A DNA stretch of 22,993 nucleotides, taken from Priapulus caudatus (Eukaryota; Priapulida; Priapulimorpha; Priapulimorphida; Priapulidae). A program made the translations under genes and the position numbers. Below are positions 1 to 10,290 of this stretch, piece by piece; within the stretch, counting starts at the first letter, position 1; each line of letters starts with the position of its first letter. The notes below the pieces were generated by a model, which was given only the letters and a program-made list of their open reading frames with translations, did no database searches and had not been told where the DNA came from. The stretch spans positions 15,261 through 38,253 of the forward strand of contig NW_014577923.1 of assembly GCF_000485595.1 (NCBI RefSeq). The letters run 5' to 3'.

Positions 1-18
1 TAATAAATATAATAATTA

Positions 19-49
<31 letters not shown>

Positions 50-77
50 TAGATATATATATATATATATTACATAT
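1..77. repeat. AT-rich tract with (TA)n runs
   Basis: The first 77 bases are almost wholly A and T, with alternating TA runs broken by a few other bases. This is low-complexity sequence cut by the window edge. Nothing else is visible in it. Confidence 0.85.
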
Positions 78-285
78 AAGCTAAGCTGTGAATAGTTGAC
101 ACAGTTACTGTAATTATTCCATCCCTCTATGCAGGCATAATATTTGACCCCCTGCGTGCTTCGATATCACACATACTGCTATCATACGCCATACTATCAT
201 CTACGTTCATATTATGTGTTGTGCTACAGACGCATCCATACACTGCAGCGCGGACTTACTGCATGCGTCTGTACACGCGTTATGG
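78..285. other. Unique sequence, no gene seen
   Basis: This is mixed-composition sequence with no convincing frame. It holds one perfect 11-bp inverted repeat, TACAGACGCAT at 225-235 and its complement at 263-273, with a 27-base loop. Short open frames overlapping it continue into the satellite and carry no recognisable motif. Confidence 0.6.
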
Positions 286-1060
286 CAAGCCATTTGTGAT
301 CATAATTCGAGAAACCACGCGTTTCCTCGCACGCAAAACCAGGTTTCGGCTCACAAAACCTATGTTTCTTGCTCGAGAAACCACGGTCTTGCATGAAACT
401 AAGGTTTCGTGGCACGAAACTGGTTTCTAGCCCTATAACCGCCGGTTATAGCTGAATCTTTAGTTTGTGGCCAAGAAATAGGTTTGCGGACCCAAGAAAA
501 CCTAGTTTCACAAGAAAACCACTTTCAACGCCGCCATTTGTATCATAATTCGAGAAACCACCGTTCTCGCCACGAAACCAGCGTTTCGTGCTCACAAAAC
601 CTAGTTTTCTTGCTCGAGACAACCACGGTTTCTTGCATGGAAACTAGGTTTCGTGGGCACGAAACCTGTTTCTAGCCCTATAACCGCGCGTTATAGCTGG
701 AATCTTAGTTTCTGAGCAAGAACTAGCGTTTTGCGGACCAAGAACCTAGGTTGGCAGCAGAAACCACTTCAACCGCGCCATTTGGTATCTAATTCTCGAG
801 AAACCACGGTTCTGGTAGCACGAAACCAGGTTCGTGCTCACAAACCTAGTTTCTTGCCCATGAAACTAGGTTCATGAGCATGAAAACTGGCTTTTTAGCC
901 TATAACGCAGTTATAGCTGCGAATTCTTAGGTTTCTTGAGCAAGAAACTAGGTTTTGGGAGCAAGAAACCCCTTTCAAACCGCCCCCGCATTTGCTACAT
1001 AATTCGACGAAAACCTAGTTCGAGCGACGAACCTAGTTGTTCGTCTTGCTAAGCGGCCCG
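286..1060 (+). repeat. Palindromic satellite, ~240-bp monomer
   Basis: The same block recurs, marked by CATTTG-ATAATTCGAGAAACC near 290, 535, 779 and 989, so the period is about 245, 244 and 210 bases. Inside each monomer the short words GAAACC and GGTTTC alternate (for example CGAAACCAGGTTTCGTG), so each monomer is itself built of small palindromes. A CTATAACCGCGGTTATAG-like palindrome recurs near 432, 674 and 900. Copies differ by many single-base indels, from decay or from residual long-read error. No coding potential is seen. Confidence 0.85.
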
Positions 1061-2085
1061 TATCTAGGATTCGCTGATCCGAGCGTGACCTCAAGCCGTA
1101 GTTCAGTCACTCGCGGCCACTTGCCTCAGTAAATACTTATATATGAATTAATGGCCTGCTGTTGGGGGCACTATGCTCTCATAGTGTTTGCTGAGGGAAG
1201 AATAGTGCCCGAGCGGTAGCGGTACACGCACGTACACGCCTGGTACACGCACGTGCACGCGGGTACACGCACGTACACGCTGCGTACACGCACCGTGCAC
1301 GCGGGCACACAACTACGTACACGCCACGTACACGCACTACACGCGGGTACACGCACGTGCACGCGGTGTACACGCACGTGCACGCACGTACACGCGTGTG
1401 CACCGCGCCTGTACGCGGGCTTACACGCCACGTACCACGTTCGTACACGCACGTGCACGCACGCGTACACGCTGCGCTACACCACGTGCGTACCAGCGTG
1501 TACGTGACGTGTACCCACTGTGCACGTGCCGCTGTACCAGCGTGTACGTGCGTGTACCGCTACCGCTCGGGCCATATTTGCCTTCCCTCAGCAACACCTA
1601 TTGAGAGGCATAGTGCCCCCAACAGCCAGGCCATTAATATATAAGTATTTACTGAGCCAGTGGCCCCGAGTGGCTGAACTACGCTGAGTCACGCTCGCGA
1701 TCACGAATCCTAGAATACGGGCTTAGCAACGACGAAACTAGGTTCGTCGCCTCGAAACTATGCGCTTTCTCGAATTTTTGATACAAATGGCCCCGCGCTT
1801 GAAAGTGGTTCTTGCTAACTCCAAAACCTAGTTTATATATATACAAAAAGATTCCACGCGATAACTGCGTTATAGGGCTAGAAACCAGGTTCATGCATGA
1901 AACCTATTCATGCGCCCCAAGAAACTAGCTTTTGTCGCAGCCACGAAACCTGGTTTCGTGCCGAAGAACCGTGCCGTTTCTCGAATTATAGATACAAATG
2001 GCCGCGGTTGAAAAGTGGGTTTCTTGCTGAAAACCTAGGTTCTTGGTCCCGAAACCTGTTTTCTTGCTCACGAAACTAGATCCAG
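705..2085. repeat. Large inverted repeat (foldback-like), arms ~510-530 bp
   Basis: The sequence from about 705 to 1239 reappears in reverse complement from about 1540 to 2085. A 32-base stretch is perfect (1208-1239 against 1540-1571), and matching continues through CAGTAAATACTTATATA, GGGGGCACTATG and the satellite monomers, with scattered indels. The right arm, 1736-2085, is therefore the satellite in opposite orientation. Known foldback elements have long inverted termini made of tandem repeats and often no coding core, which this resembles. No target-site duplication or transposase was identified. A local inverted duplication or an assembly foldback are alternatives. Confidence 0.8.
1221..1560. 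repeat. GTACACGCAC / GTGCACGC minisatellite core
   Basis: About 340 bases are made of GTACACGC, ACGTGCACGC and GCGTGTAC words. The left end reads mainly GTACACGCAC and the right end mainly its complement GTGCGTGTAC. It forms the centre of the large inverted repeat. Alternating purine-pyrimidine composition and embedded GTAC, GTGCAC and ACGT palindromes make it prone to hairpin and left-handed DNA structures. It appears open in several frames only because of the repeat. Confidence 0.85.
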
Positions 2086-2090
2086 CTATC

Positions 2091-2095
<5 letters not shown>

Positions 2096-2163
<68 letters not shown>

Positions 2164-2270
2164 TGTGTGCGTGCGCGCGCGTGGGTTTGTGTGTGTGCGT
2201 GGGTGTGCGTGTGGGTGTGTGCGCGCGCGTGTATGTGTGTATGTGTGTGCGTGCGCGTGTATGCATTTAT
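2096..2270. repeat. (TG)n microsatellite with degenerate GT/GC tail
   Basis: An uninterrupted TG run covers 2096-2156. It is followed by about 115 bases of interrupted GTGTGC, GCGCGC and GTGGGT words. It borders the right end of the inverted satellite. Confidence 0.95.
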
Positions 2271-2278
2271 ATACATAC

Positions 2279-2350
2279 ACATGTATATCAGGAGCGTATA
2301 ATGACAAATATATTGTCATATTTGTCATTATACGCTCCTGATGTATATGT
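2279..2350. repeat. Near-perfect palindromic hairpin, 25-bp uninterrupted stem
   Basis: Bases 2287-2311 pair without mismatch with 2318-2342, leaving a 6-base loop (ATTGTC). The stem extends outward to about 2279/2350 with only two G-T type mismatches. The stem core contains AGGAGCGTATAATGACAAAT. It could be a tiny MITE-like palindrome or a microRNA-precursor-like hairpin. The sequence alone does not decide, and no RNA family is recognised. Confidence 0.85.
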
Positions 2351-2514
2351 ATATATAAATATTCATTTAAAACTACGCGTGAATTGCATACACGCGAGAC
2401 GCTCTCAGCTGCGTAAACGTTATAAGCACGTGGTGGCGATCGCAGGAAAAACCGAACATATATCGATGGCAATAAAAATTAATAATGGATGACAATGAAA
2501 TGATGTTAGCGCCA
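2351..2514. other. Unique AT-rich spacer
   Basis: This short non-repetitive stretch lies between the hairpin and the GA tract. No gene or RNA element is recognised in it. Confidence 0.5.
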
Positions 2515-2783
2515 TAGCCAGAGAGCGAGCATGCAAACAAGAGGGAGAGTCAGCGAAAGAGAGAAAGGGGGAGAGACGGGAGGCGAGAGAGAGAGAGCGC
2601 GCGAGCGAGCGAGCAAGCAAGAGCGAGCGAGAGAAAGAGAGAGAGTCAGTGAAAGAAAGAAAAGGGCGCGAGAGAGAGAGCGAGAGAGAAGAGACGAGTG
2701 GGAGAGAGAGCCAGAGAAGGGGGCGAAAGAGAGATAGTGAGCGAGAAAGCAAGCAGGAGAGAGTCTGCGATAAAGAGTGAAAA

Positions 2784-2826
<43 letters not shown>

Positions 2827-2886
2827 GGGGCGAGAGCGAGATAGTGAGCGAGCAAGCAAGCAGGAGAGAGTCAGCGATAGAGAGAG

Positions 2887-2924
<38 letters not shown>

Positions 2925-2986
2925 CAAGAGAGAGAGAGGGTGAGTGAGCAAGCAAGCAAGAGAGAGCCAGCAAGAGAGATAAAAGG

Positions 2987-3039
<53 letters not shown>

Positions 3040-3063
3040 CGAGAGCGAGAGCGAGGGAGAGAC
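2515..3063 (+). repeat. GA-rich minisatellite, ~100-bp unit, about 5 copies
   Basis: The tract is overwhelmingly GAGA, but an anchor of the form GAGCAAGCAAG...GTCAGCGA recurs. Its GTCAGCGA-like part falls near 2549, 2645, 2763, 2870 and 2966, giving periods of roughly 96 to 118 bases. It is thus a decayed tandem array of a unit that contains a GA microsatellite. Long Ser/Leu-rich minus-strand frames across it are artefacts of TC composition. Confidence 0.85.
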
Positions 3064-3160
3064 TCTTCTCCCCCTCTTTCTCCATCTCCGCCTCTTTCAC
3101 CCTTCTCTCCCTCTACCCCATCTCTCGCCCTCCTCCTTTCTCTCTCTCTCTCTCTCTCTC
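3064..3160 (+). repeat. Short CT-rich tract
   Basis: Polypyrimidine sequence (TCTCTC, CCCTC) directly follows the GA tract. The strand composition switches from purine to pyrimidine at this point, so the junction could fold on itself. Confidence 0.8.
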
Positions 3161-3355
3161 CGTGCTTTCACGCTGCGCTCAGGGCGCCAGTGGGGAGGAT
3201 CGCTGTAGAATGTATATGAGAGAGGATGTATGCATGTACCCCGCGTGAGTCGCTGTGGAGAAGCGATGAAGACGCGGTGGCTGTGATACTAAAGAACTCT
3301 TTCTGTACGGCGAGGGAATAGTGAGAGAGGCGAGCGCGCCGAGGGAGAGCCGTCA
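3161..3355. other. Unique spacer between GA tracts
   Basis: This is about 195 bases of mixed, GC-moderate sequence with no convincing frame, splice context or RNA gene. Confidence 0.5.
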
Positions 3356-3504
3356 GACAGAAAGAGAGAGAGAGAGAGAGAGACGGAGAGAAAGAGAACG
3401 AGAGAAAGATGGCGAGAGACGGGGAGAGAACGAGATAATGAGAGGGCGGTAGAAAGAGGAAAGAAAGACGGGGAGAGCGGGAGAGATTGAGATTAAGAGA
3501 GAGC

Positions 3505-3560
<56 letters not shown>

Positions 3561-3568
3561 AGAGAAAG
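3356..3568 (+). repeat. (GA)n tract
   Basis: This is interrupted GAGA sequence with a purer run in the last 60 bases. It is purine on the plus strand. Confidence 0.9.
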
Positions 3569-3875
3569 ATAGCAGTTAGCAAATCAGCCAGTCAAGTAAC
3601 AGCAAGTAACAACAGCCGCACGCACCACCACCAACCACCCAGTAACATCAGTGCAGCAGCAGCAGCAAAGACAGCAGCAGCAGTCACGAGCCGCATGCAA
3701 GCAAACACAGACCAAGTAACAGCAGTAGCAAGCAGCGCAGCAGTAGCAGCAGCAGCAGCAGCAGCAGCAGACCAGCAGACAAGTAACTGCCAGGGCAGCA
3801 GCAGCAGTGTGGCATGCTACGTAACATGTGCGCACGACACGTGTGTCACGCCGATGAAATACACACTAAACGATC
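3569..3875. repeat. CAG/AACAGC-rich segment
   Basis: CAG runs lie near 3653-3668, 3673-3684 and 3747-3770 (the last is eight CAG), mixed with AAGTAACAGC words. The end (about 3810-3875) is unique. A frame starting at 3695 gives a poly-alanine stretch and then runs into CT repeat, so no protein is claimed. Confidence 0.8.
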
Positions 3876-3963
3876 GCTCCTCTCTCGACCTCCTCCTCTC
3901 CTCTCTCTCTCTCTCGTCCTCTCTCTCTCTCTCTCTTCTCCCTTTCTCTCTCTCTCATCTCTC

Positions 3964-4006
<43 letters not shown>

Positions 4007-4850
4007 CTCTCTCCTCTCTGCTCCTTCTCTCGTCTCTCTCCTCTCTCTCTCGCTCTCTCCTTTCCGCGCTCTCTCCTCTCTCTCTCCTCTCTCTCTTCGC
4101 AGCTCTCTCTCTCCATCCCTCCTGCTATATACTCTCTCTCTATCTCTCTCTCTCCTCCTTCCTCTCCTCTCTCTTCTCTCTATCTCTCTCTCTCCTATCT
4201 CATCTCTCTCTCCCGCTCTCGGCCCCCGCTCTCTTTCGCTCTCACCTCTCACCGTGCCTCTCGCTCTCCCTCCTTCTCTGCGCCTCCACCCTCTCTCTCT
4301 CTACTCTCTCTCTATCGTCGATCTCTATGGTCTCCCCATCTCGCCTTCTCCCCTCTCTCTCTTCTCGTCTCTCTCTCATCTCTCTCTCTCTCTGCTCTCA
4401 CTCTCTCTCACTCCTCTCTCTCTCTCCTCTCTCCTCTCTCCGCACTGCTCTCTCTCTTCGCTCGCTCTCTCCTCCTCTCCTCGCTCCTCTCTCGCTCTCT
4501 CTCTCACTCTCTCTCCCTCACACTCTCTGTCTCGGCTCTCCCCGCCTCTCTCCTCGCTCTCTCTCTCTCTCTCTCCGCTCTCATCCGCGCATCTCCTCTC
4601 CATCTGCTCTCTCTCTCTCTCTCTCTCTCTCCTCACTCTCTCCTCTCTCTCCTCCTCTCTCCGTCCGCTCCTCTCTCCTCTCTTTCGCGCTCTCTTCTTA
4701 TCTCTCTCTCTTTTTTTTCTCCTCTCTCTCTCTCTCTCTTTTTCTTTCTATCTATCTCTTTCTCTCACACTCTCCATCTCTCTCTATCTCTGCACGTTGC
4801 CTCTTCTATCTCCCTCTCCTCTCTCATTCGTTCTCTCCCTCATACGCCTA
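3876..4850 (+). repeat. Long CT-rich (pyrimidine) tract
   Basis: Close to 1 kb is nearly pure TCTCTC with CCTC interruptions and scattered CGCTC. Together with the purine tracts at 2515-3568 it forms an inverted purine/pyrimidine pair around the CAG-rich spacer. All long Ser/Leu frames here are composition artefacts. Confidence 0.95.
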
Positions 4851-5140
4851 CCTCGCCAGCCTCGCATGGTTTCGACATGCTGTGAATCACCCCTCTCGTC
4901 CGCCGGGAACGCTAACCCCGACCCCACAAACCCTGACTCCGTCGCTCATGCCAGCCATCCAGCCAGCTAGTCAGCCAGTCAGTCAGCCAGCCAGCCAGTC
5001 ATCAGACCAGCCTATTTTAACGTCACCGCATATCCGCTCCTCCACCGTCCCTCCCCCCCCCTCCTCCTCCCCACCTCCCTCCTCCCCTCCTACATCCTCT
5101 CGCTGCCGCCGCGTTGAAGCTGTCGTACAGCCGCGCGTTC
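4851..5140. other. Unique spacer with CCAG/TCAG repeat and C-rich stretch
   Basis: This is mixed sequence with a degenerate tetranucleotide tract of CCAG and TCAG words at about 4950-5010, and a C-rich run (CCTCCCCCCCC type) at about 5040-5100. It ends where the GGGGATGCTGTGTG array begins. No gene is recognised. Confidence 0.65.
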
Positions 5141-8100
5141 CTGCTGTGTGGTGGTGGGGGGTGCTGTGTGTGGGTGATATGCTGTGTGTGGGAGGAATGC
5201 TGTTTGTGGGGGATGCTGTGTTGTTGTAGGGGGGGGAGCTGTGCTGTGGGTGGGAGCCTGGTGTGTGGGATCTGTTGGGGGGATGCGTGTGTGGGGATGG
5301 CTGTGTGTGTGGGAGGGATGCTGTGTTGTGCGGGCGAATGCCGTGTGTGTGGGGATGCTTGTGTGGGGGATGCTGTGTGTGGGGCTGCTGTGTGGTGGGG
5401 GGCATGCTGTGTGTGGGAGGATGCTGTGTGTGGGAGATCGTGTGGGTTGGAGGGATGCTGGTGTGGGATGATTTGTGCGGGATGCTGTGTTGGTGGGAGA
5501 ATGCTGTGTGTGTGTGGGGGGATCTGTGGGTGGTGGAATGCTGTCGTGTGTGGGGGATGCTGTAGGGGAGGCTGCGTGTGTGTGGGGGGATGCTGTGTGT
5601 GTGTGAGGAGCTGTGTGTGAGGGGAGCGTGTGTGGTGGGCGGATGCGGTGGTGTGCGAGGGATGCGTGTGTGGGAGATGCTGTGTGTGTGGGAGGGATGC
5701 GGTTGGGAGATCGTGGTGGAGATGCGTGTGTGGGGATGCTGTGTGTGCGGGATGCTGTGTGGGGGGGGGATGCTGTGTGTGGGGAGATGCTGTGGTGTGG
5801 GGGATGGCTGTTGTGGGGGGGGACGCTGTGGGGATGCTGGGTGGGCGGAGGCTGCTGTGTGTGGGAGATGCTGTGTGGGTGGAAGGATGCTGTGTTGGGG
5901 ATGATGTGTGTGCGGGGAGGAATGCGGTTGTGGGGGAGGCCCTGCTGTGTTGTGGTGTGGTGAGGATGCTGTGTGTGGGGGGATGCTGTGTGTGTGTGTG
6001 TGTGGAGGGAGCTGTGTGGGGGGGAATCTGTGTGCGGGGAGGAATGCGTGTGTTGGGGGAGGAGCTGTGTGTGTGTGGTGGGAGGGATGCTTGTGTGTTG
6101 GGGGAATCTGTGTGTGCGGGGAGGAATGCGTGGTGGGGGAGGAGTGCGTTGTATGTGTGGGGAGGATGCTGTGTGTGTGGAGGATGCTGTGGGTGTGGAG
6201 GAGGATGCGTGTGTGTGTGTGTGAGGGAACTGCCTTGTGTGGGTGGAGAAGGATGCTGTGTGTTGTGGGGATGCTGGTGGGGGATGCTGTTGTGTGGGGG
6301 GAGATCCGGTGGTGGGGACGTGTGGCGGGGGATGCTGTGTGTGGGGGGATGATGTGTGGGTGGGATGCTGTGTGTCGTGGGGGATGCTTGTTGGGGATGC
6401 TGTTGTGTGTGGGGGGGGGGATGCTGTGTTGGGGGGGATCGTGTGTGGGGGGATGCTGTGGTGGGGGGATGCTGTGTGTGTGGGGAGAGCTGTGTGTGTG
6501 GGGGGGGGGAGATGCTGTGTGTGGGGGAGCGGTGTTGTGTGGGGGGATGCGTGTGTGGGGGATCTGTGGCGGGGGGGGAGCGTGGTGGGGAGATGCTGTG
6601 TGTGTGTGTGGGGGGGGATCTGTGTGTGGGAGGGATCTGTGTGTGTGGGGGGATGCGTGTGTGGGGAGCTGGTGTGTTGGGGGATGCTGTTCGGGGGGGA
6701 GCTGTGTGGGGGGGAATGCGTGGTGGGAGGAGGCGTGTGTGGGGATGCCGTGTGTGTGGGGAATGTCTGTGATGTGGGGGGGATGCCGTGTGGGGGGCAT
6801 GCCTGTGGTGGGGGGATGCTGGTGTGTGGGGGGACCTGTGTGTGTGGGAGGATGCCTGTGTTGTGGGGATGCTTTCGTGTGGGGAGATCTGTGTGGGGGA
6901 TGCTGTGTGTGGGGGGAATGCTGTGTCGGTTGATGAGACGCTGTGCTGTGTGTGGAGATCGTGGTGTGGGAGGATGATGTTGGGGGGGGGATGCCCTGTG
7001 TGTGGGCGGGATGCGTGTGTGGGGATGCTGTGTGGGGGGATGCTGTGTGGGGGATGCGTGTGTGGGGTGGGATGCTTGTGTGTGGGGGGGATGCTGTGTG
7101 TGGGGTGATGCCTGTGTGTGGGGATGGCTGTGTGGGTGGGGACTGTGGGGATGCGTGTGTGTGGGGATGCTGTGTGTGGGGGGGATGCGTGTGGTGTGGG
7201 GAAGCGTGTTGGGGGGATCTTGTGTGGGGGGGATGCTGTGTGTGGGGGATGCGTTGTTGTGGGGAGATGCGTGTGTGTGGGGGATGCTGTGTGGTGTGTG
7301 TGGGGATGCTGTGTGTTGGGGGGGATGCTGGTTTTCGTGTGTGGGGAGATGACCTGTTGGTGTGGGGATCCTGTGGTAGTGGGGGGGGATGCTGGTGTGT
7401 GGGGGGGATGCTCGTGTGTGGGTGGGAGATTGCTGTGTGGAGTGGGGGCGACTCTGTGTGTGATTGTGGGGGGGAGCGGATGCGGTGTGTGTGGGGGGAT
7501 GCTGTGGTGTGTGGAGATCGTGTGTGGGGGGGATGCTGTGTGGTAGTGTGGGGGATCGGTGTGTGTGGGGGGGATGCTGTGTGTGTGACGAGGATGCGTG
7601 TGGGGGATGCTGTGTGTTGTGGGGAGATGCCCTGTTGTGTGAGGGGATGCTGTGTGGGTGCGATGCTGTGTGTGTGGGGGATGCTGTGTGTGGGGGGATG
7701 CTGTGTTGGGAGGATGCTGGTGTGGGGAGTTGTGGGGGGGATGCTGTGGTGGGGGATCTGTGTGTGGGGGGGATGGCTGTTGTGTGTGGGGGAGAATGCG
7801 TGTTGTGGGGGGATGCTGTGTGTGTGGAGATGGCTGTGTTGGGGGGATGCTGTGTGTGGGCGGAATGCGTTGGTGGGGGGATGCTGTGTGTGGGGGGGAT
7901 GCCTGTGTGTGGGGGGAGCTGTGTGTGGGGGGGGGATGCTGTGTGGGGGGAATGCCTGGTTTGGGCGGGGTGGATGCTAGTGTTGGGGGGATGCGTGTGG
8001 GGGGGGATGCTGCTTGTGCGGGAGATGCCGTTGTGGGGATGCACTGTGTTGGGAGGGATGCGTTTGTGGGGATGCGTGTGTGGGGGGTGAGCGTGTGTGG

Positions 8101-10016
8101 GGGGATGCTGTGTTGTGGGGGGGGATGCTGTGTGTGGGGGAGATGCGCGTGTGGGGGGGATGCTTGTGTGTGGGAGATGCTGTGTGGGGGGAATGCTGTT
8201 GTGTGGGGGATGCGTTGTGTGTGGGGGACGGTGTCGGGGGAGATGCGCGTGGGATGCTGTGTGTGGGGGGGAGGCTGTTTGTGGGATGCTGGGGGGGCTG
8301 TGTGTGGGAGATCTGTGTTCGGGGGGGGATGCCTGTGTTGTGGGGGATCTGGTGTGCGGAGGGGATGCCTGTGGTTGGGGGATGCGTGTGGGGGGATGCT
8401 GTGGTGTGGGAGATATGCGTGTGGTGGGATGCGTGTGTGGAGGGATGCGTTCGTGTTGGTGGGGATGTCGGTGTGGGGATGCGTGTGGGGATGCGTGGTG
8501 TGGGGGGGCATGCGTGGTGGGGGGGATGCTGTGTGTGTGGGGGGATGCTGTTGTGGATGCTGGGTGTGTGTGGGGGGATGCTGCGTGTGGGGGGATGCTG
8601 GTGGTGGGGATGCTGTGTGTGGGGGGGACGCTGTGTGTGGGAGATGCCGGTGTGTGTGGGGATCTGGTGGGGGAGATGCGTGGTGTGGGGGATGCGTGTT
8701 GTGGGGGATCGGTGTGGGGGAGAATGCGTGTGGGGGGATGCTGCTGTGTGGGGGGGATGCTGTGTGTGTGGAGAGCGTGTGGGGCGGATGGTGTTCGGGG
8801 GGATGCTGTGTGCTGTGGGGGGATGCCGTGTGTGGGGGGATTATAGCTGTGGTGGGGATGACGCGTGGTTGTGTGGGGGTAGGTGGATGGGGGGGCATGC
8901 TGTGTTGGGGGATCCGTGTGGGGGGGGATGCGTGTGGTGTCGACGGGCGGAAGGCGTGTGTGGGGGATGCTGTTTGGTGTGTGTGGGGGATGCTGTGTGT
9001 GGGGGGGATGCTGTGTGTGGGGGAGCTGTGTGCGGGAGTGCCGTCGTGTGTGGGGAGATCCGTGTGGTGGGGGGATGCGTGCTGGTGGCGGGGCGGAGCT
9101 TGTGTGTCCGGTGGGGGATGCTCGTGTGCGTTGGGGGGGATGCAGTGTTGGGGGAGATGCGTGTGTGTGGGGATGCCTGTGTAGTGTGGGGGACGATGCG
9201 TGGCTGGGAGCCGAGGATGCCACGGAGGGGGGCTGCTGCTGTTCGTGGGGGGAGTGCCTGTGGGTGCGGGAGCTGGCTGTGGGGGCGGTGGGAATGCCGG
9301 TGTGGTGGGGGATGCCCGTGTGTGGGGGGGGATTCCGTGTGTGCTCGGAGGGATCGATCGCGTGCTTGGGGCGCACCTGCTGACTGGTGGGTATCTGTGT
9401 GGGGGGGGCGCGATGCGTGGCGGGGGCGCCGGCGGGGCCGATGCGGCCGATCGTGGGGATCGTGGTGTGGGCATCGTCTGTTGTGGGCGGCAGATCTGGT
9501 CCGTGGTGCGGGGCTAGTCCTGTCCCCGTCGTCGCGCGGGCGGAGTGCGGCTGCGTGGGGGTATGCTGTGTGTGGGGGGATCGCGTTGTTGGGGGATCGC
9601 TGTTGTTGGGGACTGGCGCGCTGTGGGGAGGTGCGAGTGTGTGTGGTGGGAGATCCTGTGAGTGTGTGCGGGACCTGCTGTGTGTGTGTCGACCTATGGG
9701 AAGCGTTGGAGACGACGCCCGGTCGCTGGGGGGATGCTGCCCTGGTTGTGCGGGGGAGACTGCGGTGGGGAAGGATGCTGGGTATGTCGCCGCCTCGAGC
9801 GTCTGCCGGTGGGTAGTGGGATAGGACGGCCTGGTGCTGTTGTGGAGACGAGCCCGACACGTGTGTGGTGTGGAGGGATGCGTGTGTGTGGAGAGGATGG
9901 CTGCTGGCGTGTGGAGCTGGGGCGATCGCTGTGTTGCTGGTGGGGGGACAATGTCGCCCTGTGTTGTGTGGGGGAGCGGCGGTGCCTGTGTGTGGGGGAA
10001 ATGCTGTGTGTATGTG
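5141..10016 (+). repeat. Giant minisatellite array 1, ~17-bp GGGGGATGCTGTGTGTG unit
   Basis: About 4.9 kb, roughly 280 units, repeats a G run of about 4-10, then ATGC, then TGTGTG of variable length. Variants lacking the T after ATGC (GATGCGTGTG) and variants lacking GC (GATCTGTGTG) are frequent here. From about 9180 the units become degenerate and are mixed with other GC-rich sequence, as at the edge of a decaying array. The plus strand is G-rich; the complement reads CACACAGCATCCCCC. Neither strand has stop codons in the consensus, which explains the very long frames. No coding function is supported. Confidence 0.95.
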
Positions 10017-10125
10017 GATCCAGGAATCGCTCGTTGCTCCCGATCTGTGGTTGACCTTCTCACCGTACAAACTCGAACCGCATCCGAGACCCCCGCTCCG
10101 ACGGAAATGAAAAAGGACCCATACC
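10017..10125. other. Short unique spacer after array 1
   Basis: About 110 bases of non-repetitive sequence separate array 1 from its CT-rich flank. The equivalent position after array 2 lacks this piece, so it is an insertion here or a deletion there. Confidence 0.6.
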
Positions 10126-10290
10126 ATTGCCGCCAGACACCAAGTGACACAAGTGGGAGACCTCTCTCATCCTCATCCTCACCTCTCTCTCTCTCCCTTC
10201 TCTTCTGTCTCCCTTTCGTCTCTCTCTCTTCGCTATCCTCTCTCTCACTCTCTCTCTCTCCTCATACACACGACTTCTCGCGCTCAGTCC
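10126..10290 (+). repeat. CT-rich flank, copy A of a duplicated segment
   Basis: This stretch matches 15978-16150 in ordered anchors that are not simple CT: ATTGC..AGAC, AGTGACA, GAGACCTCTCTC, TTCTGTCTCCC, TCGCTATC, TCTCACTCTCT and CATACACAC. The shared order and spacing show common descent of the segment bordering both arrays. Confidence 0.75.

Noticed and set aside
3695-5229. Ser/Leu-rich plus-strand frames of 396 and 471 residues
   Set aside because: They are the CT microsatellite read as TCT/CTC; the complement is equally open.
5114-9824. Cys/Gly/Val-rich plus-strand frames resembling cysteine-rich structural proteins
   Set aside because: Cysteines come from TGT and TGC in the repeat unit. 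Spacing follows the unit, not a disulfide-type pattern, and all three frames are open.
5141-10016. Telomere-like G-rich repeat
   Set aside because: The unit is not TTAGG or another known telomere motif, and it is internal to a gene region with unique DNA on both sides.
4983-10150. Minus-strand frames of 605, 1483 and 1686 residues rich in His, Pro, Ser and Thr
   Set aside because: They are translations of the 17-bp array, whose unit has no stop in any frame. Three overlapping frames are equally open, and there is no domain or splice logic.
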